A stretch of 64,000 bases of DNA from Platanthera guangdongensis (taxonomy: Eukaryota > Streptophyta > Magnoliopsida > Asparagales > Orchidaceae), in NCBI GenBank assembly GCA_039583875.1, contig CM077163.1:107579213-107643212 (forward strand), in the 5' to 3' direction. The notes beneath the pieces were generated by a model. That model made no database searches and was not told where the DNA came from. It saw only the letters and a list, made by a program, of their open reading frames with translations. Shown here piece after piece: positions 56,124-64,000 of the stretch. The stretch's first letter is position 1; each line of letters starts with the position of its first letter. A program made the translations under genes and the position numbers.

Positions 56124-57338
56124 TCAGCCACGAAAATAAACGAGGCCGTCTTTTAGTGTGTACTCATCGGTGGTCCCATCTTCAATTGCCTTGATTGCTG
56201 GGGCCAAGGATGCATCCATTCCTTGCTCCACCCGAGTCCGGCCTCGGATATCACACACTATGCTCATGTTGGCCAAATACTCCGCATACTCTGCCGAAGG
56301 AGCCTTGAATACTAGAGTAATTTCCATCTCCTCGATCATCCGAGCCAACTCCATACTCATCAACCGAGACTCTGGGCTAGAGCCTGGCACTTTTCTACTC
56401 AAGGCATCGGCTACCGAGTTCGCTTTCCCGGGGTGGTAGTTCATGGTGAACTCATAGTCGCATAGAAATTCCAACCACCATCGTTGTCTCAGGTTCAACT
56501 CCTTCTGAGTGTGGACATACTTCATGTTTTTGTGATCGGAAAAGATCTCGCAGTGTACGCCATATAGGTAATGCCTCCAGACCTTCAAAGCGAACACCAC
56601 TGCTCCCAACTCCAAATCATGGATCAGGTAATTAATTTCATGTTTCTTTAATTGTCTTGAAACATATGCGATCACGTGCCCGTGCTGCATCAATACCGCT
56701 CCCATCCCTCGATATGATGCGTCCGTGTAAACTTGGAATCCTTCCTTCCCCGACAGAAGTGCAAGGATGGGGGCGGAGATAAGCCTATCCTTCATCTTTT
56801 GAAATGCCGCTTCACATTGAGGTGTCCACTCAAATGGCACCCCCTTCTTCGTCAAGGAGGTAAGAGGAAGGACAATCTTGGAAAATCCTTTCACGAACTT
56901 GCGGTAGTAGCCAGCAAGTCCAAGAAAGCTTCGTACATCGGCCGCCGACTTCAAGGGCGACCACTCCTTCACGGCCCGTACCTTTGCTGGATCCACTGCT
57001 AATCCTACCCCACTGATCACATGCCCCAAGAAAGCTACCTCCTTAAGCCAGAATTCACACTTGCTAAACTTGGCGTACAAGGCGTGCTCCTTCAATTTCT
57101 TCAACACCAAGGTTAGATGCTCGGCATGCTCCTCCTCCGTCTTTGAGTAGACCAAGATGTCATCGATAAAAACTATGACAAAGATGTCCAAATATGGTTC
57201 AAACAACTTGTTCATCAGGCTCATGAAGGCCAAAGGGGCATTTGTGAGCCCAAACGGCATTACTGTGAACTCATATAAGCCATATCTCGAACTGAAGGCT
57301 GTTTTCTGAATGTCCCCTTCTTGTATCCTCAACTGATA
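56124..57338 (-). pseudogene. C reverse transcriptase and RNase H
   Basis: About 400 residues open. RT from [20 protein letters not shown] through [20 protein letters not shown], the intact [32 protein letters not shown] and [15 protein letters not shown]. RNase [49 protein letters not shown], ending VADALSRK. Catalytic acids are present. A stop at 57339-57341 (where the usual SGYHQLRI has its His/Tyr) cuts it from the preceding RT part. Confidence 0.92.
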
Positions 57339-57341
57339 CTA

Positions 57342-58201
57342 TCCAGAGCGCAAATCCAGTTTAGAGAACCAATGTGCTCCCACTAATTGATCGAACAACT
57401 CGTCGATCCGAGGTAGCGGATATGTGTTCCGCACCGTCAGCCGATTGAGTTCCCGATAATCTATGCATAATTACAGGGTTCCATCCTTCTTCTTCACGAA
57501 CAGCACAGGGGCTCCCCAGGGTGATGAACTGGGGCGAACGAACCCTGAATCCACTAGTTCCTGTAGTTGAACTGTAAATTCCGCAAGTTCTTTTAGGGCC
57601 ATTCTATACGGAGCATTGAATATAGGCTTGGCACCTGGTACTAGATTTATCTGGAAATCAACCTCTCTATGCGGGGGCAATCCTGACAGCTTCTCAGGAA
57701 ATACCTCGGGAAAATCTCGCACTACCCGTACATCCTTTAATTCCAATGCTTCTTCCTTCAACTCGAACCAGATCATGAAGACCTCATCCCCCTTCATATT
57801 AGCCTTTACAGCCTGAACAGAAGATAATATCATACGCGGCGCGAAGCCAATACCTTGGAAGATGACGTCAGAGTCTCCATGTCTCAAATAGATCCGCTTC
57901 TCCGTGCAGTCAATCCTCGCGAAGTGCCAATCCAGCCATGCCATGCCCAAAATGATGTCAAACTCTGGCATTCTCAAAACCGTGGCCGGCGTATCAAAGG
58001 CCTTCACATCAATAAATAACTCCAACTCGCACTTGGCGGTTGCGATCATCTCCGAGCCATCCGGAAGGCGTACATGTCGGGCTATGCCAGTGAAATACTG
58101 TACACCCTCCACGTCTTTTATGAAATCCTCGGACACAAAGGAGTGTGAGGCACTGGTATCGAACAGCGCATAGGCCGTCTTCCCGCCAATAATCACGGTG
58201 C
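57342..58201 (-). pseudogene. C protease and N-terminal reverse transcriptase
   Basis: Exon-like start at 58201 (TVIIGGKTAYALFD). The protease active site reads DTSASHSF instead of DTGASHSF, a Gly to Ser change expected to inactivate it. Then FDIILGMAWLDWHFARIDC, the linker PEVFPEKLSGLPPHREVDFQ and RT start [18 protein letters not shown] stop at 57471-57473 replaces the Arg of [10 protein letters not shown], and the frame continues through [20 protein letters not shown] to FSKLDLRSG. Same frame as downstream pol. Confidence 0.88.
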
Positions 58202-58296
58202 CTAAGTACCAACAACCAAAACTTATTGCTAGTGTCTAGTAAGTTCTAATCAATTCAAGTTAGACCATGCAAATATGTAAATTAATTAAATCATAC
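58202..58296 (-). other. Candidate 95-bp intron between C gag and protease
   Basis: On the minus strand: GATTGCAG, then GTATGATTTAATT, an internal CTAAC (possible branch site), and TTGTTGGTACTTAG before GCACCGTG. GT-AG bounded and A+T-rich, with stop codons inside. Removing it joins gag and pol in frame as DVIAG-TVIIGGKTAYALFD, the usual continuous reading of Tekay Gag-Pol. Element A has the equivalent segment at 7870-7961. Confidence 0.72.
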
Positions 58297-59473
58297 CTGC
58301 AATCACATCTTGTGGGTTCCGTTCCTGCGCCATGTCAAGCGCGTACACCTGATCCCGGACCGGTCCGGGGTTTCCCCTTGGCGGTCCTCGTCCTCGACCA
58401 CGCATATATCCCCGCCCTCGTGGAGCTACTGGAGGAAGAGCAGGAGGGAGAGTGGGAGGGAGAGCAGGAGGGGCTTTCCCATATAGCTGCGGGAAAAAAT
58501 GCCGGATGTGGCCCGGCTGGTTGCATTCGAAGCACACCAGACCACGACGCCCTTCAGGTTGTTGAAATTGATGAGGCTGTGGGGGTGGAGGAAACGCAGG
58601 CGGCAGTGGAACTGGATGCTCCACCCTATAGTTTTGGTGGACAAGCCCTCCACCTCTTTGATAACCTCTTCCTCCTCTGAAGTCCCGCCTCCTTCTATTA
58701 CTTCGGCCGGCTTCCATCACGTCCTCCGCAGGACTCTTACTACATCCCAGGTGGTCCGCCTCCAATCTTTTCTCCATATCAATGATCTCTGCCAAGCTAC
58801 CATCCGCTATAAACAAAAGGGACTGCCTTAGGGGATCTCGCAGCCCTTTATAGAAGCTCTTGGCATAACCTCTGTCATCCAACTCATAAGAATCCGCAAA
58901 CCTTGCGAGATGCTGGAATTCCCGTTGGTATTCTGTAACCGACTTTGATCCCTGCTTTAGTAGAAGGAACCTCTGCTCAAGCTCATCTCGGGCCGATGTA
59001 GGGATAAAATGCTCCAAGAAAACACCCGAGAATTCACTCCAACTTATCTCTGTGTAGATCCGGCCTTGGAAGGTAGAGCCCATGAGGGACTTCCACCACC
59101 TCTTCGCATGTAAGTCCAAGACGAACACTGTATATGTCACTGCCATGTTGGCCGGGAAACAGATACCAGCAAACAACTCCTGTATCGTGTCTAGACATTC
59201 CTCTGTACGTACGGCTGACTCCATCCCAAGGTAGACGGGAGGGGAGAGAGCCCGGAGGGTGCTCAGCCAGTTGGAGCTCGGGGCATGTTGTTGCACTGGA
59301 GCCTGCTGTGCCTTAAAAGCATCAAGAATGGCGGTGAGCGTCTGCCCCAACTCAGACTGTTGGAACTGAGTGGGTATGGGAGGGGTAGGAGTACCCCCCC
59401 ATCGGCTCAACATGCAGTGGAACCTACACGTACACGACAAATTTGTGGTCAGGTTAGCTAAACTCAAGGTCAA
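58297..59473 (-). CDS. gag: C gag
   Basis: About 392 residues without a stop. The start is probably the Met of MLSRWGGTPTPPIPTQFQ near 59413 rather than 59473. Capsid: LSTLRALSPPVYLGMESAVR, AKRWWKSLMGSTFQGRIYTE, then EFSGVFLEHFIPTSARDELE, FLLLKQGSKSVTEYQREFQH and SFYKGLRDPLRQSLL. Basic linker RRRDFRGGRGYQRGG, then zinc knuckle CFECNQPGHIRHFFP in which the last Cys is Phe, so metal binding is doubtful. The tail VYALDMAQERNPQDVIAG leads into the intron-like segment. Without splicing, translation would end at TAA three codons into it. Confidence 0.85.
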
Positions 59474-59605
59474 AGTTGGACAAACTTAATGTGAATTACA
59501 TATGGGCACACCACTGCTTCCGCTAAGTCAGTTTGTCCCCAAACTGACTAATCAAACGGGGGTGGCACCATTGTTGAATGACTTCCTTAGTTGAGGATCG
59601 TGGCA

Positions 59606-59616
59606 AACTGATACCA
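59606..59616 (-). other. C primer-binding site
   Basis: The minus strand reads tggtatcagtt two bases inside the right LTR: nine bases of the initiator-Met tRNA complement, then divergence, the same pattern as element A. Confidence 0.78.
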
Positions 59617-59618
59617 TT

Positions 59619-61235
59619 TGTAAGACCCCTCCTCCCCGGATCCCAAAACACGACACGAAGGGGGAGTCTTATGCCCGGAACAGCCGCCTTGCGGTAGCAT
59701 TAGCACACGGGCTAACCTGTATCACAAGATGCCTATTTCACCAGCTACAATAATATCAATATATCATGTCAACCCAACCAAATAAATAAGCAAGAGAAGT
59801 CAAAATCCACACTAAGTATATAATGTCCAAAAACATGAAATAATGAGAAGCTAAACATGCTTCTACATAATATCAGAGTACGGCTAATCATTGCCCAAAC
59901 GGGCTACGTCAGAGTAATCAAAATACTAACATCAGTAACCGACGGTATCGACGACACCGTCACATCAGGCCCTGTCGTCCTGGCCTAGCTGTCCTGCTGC
60001 GTAGTCTGCTGCTACTCTACCTGCGGCGTGACCTCCTAAAAAGGAAGGCATAGCAACCGTTAGTAGAAACGACTAATTGGTTTCACATCCGCTCCCCGGC
60101 GACTCCTCGGCACCGGGCGGAGAAAAGGAACAAGAGTATAGTATATAACAAGTATGCAAGTAAAGGAGTATAAGCAGGTGGCAAGGTACATGAATATAAT
60201 GTATAATCTAGCAGTTCTACAAGCTAACATCATATAACAACAGGTGTAAGGAAATCAACAGCAGGAAAGTAACTTAACTTATAAGAATGCCCATACAAAC
60301 TTATAAGTTAAGGATCGGGTTACAAAAAGTAACTTATCGTATAGGAGTGCCCATACAAACTTATACGATGAGGATCTTGTTGTGCAATGTTAAATGTTAT
60401 GAAATGCTATGAATTCTATGCAATGACTCACCCATGCACACTCATGCAATTGTTATGTCGACAAAGACTATAGTTCCCACATTTCGAGCAGGTAGCTAAC
60501 CTCTCAGGCATCATCCGCCGTGGCCAGGCGGTGACAGTAGAACGGGCACTTCTACTACTAGGCGGGTATCACACTACTTCACCTACGCCTCCGTACACCT
60601 CAATGCTAAGAACACAACAGCGGAGCCCATGCGTACTATGGCCCAGCGGGGTCTTGGGTAGATGTGCACCAAGAACACAGCCCGAACTGGCCTTGCGTGA
60701 CCCGGAAGGGGCCTCGGAAGAAAGCACGAGGACACATCCCAACCAATCACATGGCTGGAGGGGCCTCGGGATGTGAACACAGAGGACACAGCCCAAACCG
60801 ACCAAGTCTAACTGCCAACTCCCATCGGTGTGACGACTGGCGAGCCCTTAGACCTGCCACACTAATCTTAAGCCAGGATTACGCCACCGCGTGTCGACTC
60901 ACACCACATGCAAATACCACATCAACATAACATGGAAGGCGCCTCAGAAGTAAGCACGAGAACACAGCCCAACCATCCATCCATACCTTATCACAACACA
61001 ACCAAAATAAGTGACGGTCAACACCGCACTTACATCCCTTCGCAATACTACCCGTAGGGAGACGACGCTCTAGGTATTGGACTACTAGACTCATTTCATT
61101 AACTAATCATACCCATGGCCATAATCTATACATCTATATGACTTTCCAAATGATGACAATGTAATATAAACATGGTGGACATATAAAGATCTAACACACT
61201 TTCCATTTGATAATGTCATAATATAAACATGAAGT
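59619..61235 (-). repeat. C 5' LTR (cut by D)
   Basis: Matches 51302-52914 closely and stops at gaagt (61231-61235), where D begins. The sister LTR continues with gcccaatt at that point. gaagt would be the D target duplication; the second copy is outside the window. Confidence 0.92.
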
Positions 61236-63856
61236 TGTAACACCCCAGTTTTGCAAGAGAGTCAGTGTGCGGTTCTGGAAAAATTTTGGGTTTCTGGCAG
61301 GAGGCACACGGCCTGCGACACGGGCGTGTCGCAGAGCGTGTCGAGGCCGTGTCGACACTCGGCCCAAGTGTCGACACTTTTGCTCGACGAAGTGTCGAGA
61401 GTGGGGCACACGGCCTGCGACACGGGCGTGTCGCAGGGCGTGTCAAGGCCGTGTCGACACTCGGCCCAAGTGTCGACACTTTCGCTCGATAAAGTGTCGA
61501 GAGTGGGGCACACGGCCTGCGACACGGGCGTGTCGCAGGGCGTATCGAGGCCGTGTCGATACTCGGCCCAAGGGTCGACACTTTCGCTCGACGAGAGTCG
61601 AGACTGGGGTACACGGCCTGTGACACGGGCGTGTCACAGGGCGTGTCCCGCTTGGTCGACGATCTTCGCTCGACGTTTTCCGCGGTGTCGACACAAAGCC
61701 TGTCGAAGGGTGTCGAGACTTGGCACATGACTTGGGACACGGGCGTGTCCCAGGCCGTGTCACATCTCGGGTTGGTTTCGGGGCCGTGTCGTTGGAGGCA
61801 CACGGCCTGCAACACGGCCGTGTCACTGGGGACACGGGCGTGTCGGATTGAAAACGGGCGTGTCGGATGCCCGTGTGCGGTTCCAGGCGCGTCGATTTGA
61901 GACGACGAATGTGGCACATGGCCCTGGACACGGGCGTGTGCCAGGCCGTGTTCGGCCCAGTTTTTCCATTTTTCCAGGCGAATTGTGGCCATTCTTTTCT
62001 GGTTTTGGGATCTAACGGTTCAGGCCATCTCTTGGGAAGTTAAGTCCGATTTTAGGGTTGCAGACCCTCATTGTTTTCCAAGTCTTCTCTTTCTAAGTTC
62101 TTGAGGGAAGCTAGAGCGAGGAGGAAGAAGAAGAAGGTCTTGGGCTGTAGGAAGGGTTTCGATGCTCCAAATCGCGAGCCGAGTCCGGATCCGTGAAGCT
62201 TAGATCGTTGCGAAGATTTCCATCCGACCATTTTTGCCATGGCAAGGAAGAGGAGTCGGAAGGTAACGACACCTCTCCTCTCGGTCTTAGGATGCATGTC
62301 TTAGCATCATTTATTTTCTTTCTTTCTAGGTTTTGGGCACCAAACTCTCAAATGAGAGGGGTTTTGGTTTGCCAAGGTTCAAGAGGAACCTCTGGGTTGA
62401 TTGAGTCCGTCCCCGGCATATCTTGCATTAGAGATCCTCTTCGCTAGTGGATTAGGCATGGTGGGTGAAGCCGTAGTCACGACCGGTAGTCCGACTCGGT
62501 GATGTTGCATACGAATTTAGGGATTTGTAGAGATTCTGTTGCGGCAAGAAGCCGCTTTTGATGTGGTGGTGATTCCCTTTTGTTTGAAAGAGTACGTGTG
62601 GTCGGAACCGGACAAGGTTAGCTCCTCGTGGCGGTAGATGGTTTCCTTGAGGGACAAGGTTAGCTCCGTATGAGTTGGAGATGGTTTCCTTGGTGGACAA
62701 GTTTAGCTCCGCACGAGTTGGAGATGGTTACCTTGGTGCGCGGGAACGCTGCAGTACAAATGAGGGATTATGGTGATTTTAGCCTTGGATTGTGATGTGC
62801 CAAGGCATGGCTATGTCTCCGTGGTCGGCTGGCTATCCCGTGACATATGCGTCATGTGTGGAGAGTGTCCCGGCGAGACTAGTCCCCTTCTGTGAGACTG
62901 ACGAGAATGCCAAGCTTGGGGCAAGCCTGGGCAATGAGGCCATGAGCGGGTGGGGTCCAGCAAGGCTTCTTAGAATCGGTCAGTCTGTGTTTGTTGGAAT
63001 CCTAACATGAGACGTCAGAGCTTGCAGGCAAGCCCGGGGCTAAGCCCACGAGCGGGTGGGGCCTTGGCAAGAATTCCATGTGGCGGCCTGTGCACCGTTT
63101 GAGGGAGTTGTGTCTCCCTCATTGTTTGCGGCTTTATGCCAATGGGGAAATGTGAGTACCCAAATGATGTGATGTTGTGCTAGATGCATACGCAGTAGGG
63201 TGCCTTGGGCGAAGCCCGAGTGTTGCATACATGTTGCATAGTAGGCCCTTTTATTACATGCTCAACCAGTAGAGAACGTGTTTGATGATTGAGACATCCA
63301 AGCCTGTTTTAATGCTTTTCTATTTATAGATGTTTATATTGCATACGAAGTGCTGACTTGCAGGTTGGAGGGTTCCCCGGGGTCCGTTAGGGGCGGCCGG
63401 GAGGAGATGTGTTGTTACACAGTTTGAGGTCAGCCTTTGCTGACCCACGTTACTAATAAATTTTACAGGGCAAGGATCGCATGTAGAAGCTAGCACGCCG
63501 GCAAGAAAGGCCTAAGCCCCATGAAGTGTTTTTCCCTCTTTTGTAGCACTACAGTTATGATGATGTTTGTTTGAGACTATTTTGTCCGGCTTGCATGCCG
63601 AGGTAGACTAGGAGTGCTGAGCACATTCATGTTTGATGTACTATTTGTTTTGGACACTTGATGTAAGGCCATAAGGCCATTTGTTTACTCTTTAGTGGTG
63701 GATAACTTCTAGTCTTGTTATGTTTCCGCTGTGTTGTGCAAAAAGTTTTGAGTGTGGGTAGCTATATCAACTTTTAATACTAAAGCTGTGGCGTCCGTAT
63801 GTTGTGGGGCCCCGACCGGACCCATATTATACGTTGATTACAGGGGAGGTGTTACA
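61236..63856 (+). repeat. D 5' LTR
   Basis: 2621 bp. The first 720 bp contain gacacgggcgtgtc and gtgtcgacac motifs. 62050-62250 and onward is a less repetitive part with a ggacaaggttagctcc...ggagatggtttccttg duplication (62610-62740) and agcgggtggggtcc-type repeats (62940-63070). Ends GGTGTTACA at 63856. Confidence 0.88.
61303..61955. repeat. Palindrome-rich tandem array in D LTR
   Basis: Four units of about 115 bp (cacacggcctgcgacacggg, cgtgtcgcagggcgtgtc, then gtgtcgacactcggcccaag and tgtcgacacttt.gctcgac), starting near 61306, 61407, 61509 and 61611. More degenerate copies follow to 61955. Contains GTGTCGACAC, as in element A. Confidence 0.88.
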
Positions 63857-63859
63857 ATT

Positions 63860-63871
63860 TGGTATCAAAGC
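63860..63871 (+). other. D primer-binding site
   Basis: tggtatcaaagc starts three bases after the LTR, the initiator-Met tRNA complement with one change, then gaggttgattc. Proves plus orientation and that 61236-63856 is a 5' LTR. Confidence 0.88.
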
Positions 63872-64000
63872 GAGGTTGATTCAAGGTTAGTGCGTAGAGA
63901 AGTTATCCACATAAGAGTAACGCGGGACCGTGAGTGTCCTTATGTTTTAGTCTTGAGATTGGAGACTAATCGCTTATTTCTTGTTTTCCTGAAGAGTGCA

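Larger units (their letters stand above)
51302..61235 (-). mobile_element. Element C: Tekay/Del-like Ty3/gypsy element, best preserved
   Basis: LTRs 51302-54720 and 59619-61235 (the latter cut by D) flank minus-strand gag, protease, RT, RNase H and integrase with only a few stops and no frameshift in pol. LTR divergence is about 3-5% by eye. PBS at 59606-59616. It inserted into the right LTR of H. The second TSD and the remaining LTR lie beyond the window behind D. A strong candidate for a recently active family. Confidence 0.92.
61236..64000 (+). mobile_element. Element D: Ty3/gypsy-like element, 5' end only
   Basis: A complete LTR (61236-63856, TGTAACACCCC...GGTGTTACA) followed by a PBS on the plus strand; the body runs off the window. 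The LTR layout resembles those of A and C, hence probably Tekay/Del-like, but no coding sequence is visible to prove it. 63872-64000 is leader without an obvious gene. The most recent insertion of the right-hand stack. Confidence 0.85.

Overview
This 64 kb window looks like intergenic heterochromatin from a flowering plant with a repeat-rich genome. No host gene, tRNA or rRNA was recognised. Nearly every base belongs to nested LTR retrotransposons. Two superfamilies are present: Ty3/gypsy chromoviruses (Tekay/Del-like and Reina/CRM-like, plus a Tat-like gag-only element) and two Ty1/copia Sirevirus-like elements. Protein motifs, primer-binding sites, polypurine tracts and several perfect 5-bp target-site duplications (TSDs) support this. 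Letters used below: F, G, A, E1, E2, I, H, C, D. LAYOUT, LEFT HALF: F is an old plus-strand chromovirus (LTR tail 1-601, 3' LTR about 42988-44465). Its gag was interrupted by G, a probable solo LTR (1127-16644, TSD gaatg), and G was hit by A, a minus-strand Tekay-like element (1731-11985, TSD aaagg). F was also interrupted by E1, a minus-strand Sirevirus (17314-41165, TSD gatgt). The right LTR of E1 was hit by E2, a second minus-strand Sirevirus (28487-40601). LAYOUT, RIGHT HALF: a 21-bp tandem array (about 44470-44815) abuts an integrase C-terminal fragment, I. I is interrupted by H, a minus-strand gag-only element (45032-51301, outer LTR truncated). H is interrupted by C, a well-preserved minus-strand Tekay-like element (from 51302). 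The right LTR of C is interrupted by D, a plus-strand element whose complete 5' LTR (61236-63856) and PBS are visible and whose body runs off the window. MAIN POINTS: (1) The Sirevirus LTRs carry a hairpin next to the PBS whose 12-nt loop is identical in E1 and E2 while the paired stems are completely different, a covariation pattern. (2) Both Tekay-like elements, A and C, have a 92-95 bp intron-like segment at the same place between gag and protease. In C its removal fuses gag and protease in frame. (3) Most LTR families here carry their own palindromic motif array in the presumed U3, and in both Sireviruses the family-specific motif recurs just upstream of a third ORF (ORF3), as an internal promoter might. 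(4) The E2 integration site has a 22-bp target duplication and a 29-bp filler copied, inverted, from inside E2. All coding regions seen are broken by stops, frameshifts or deletions. C is the least damaged. Divergence between LTR pairs was judged by eye only.
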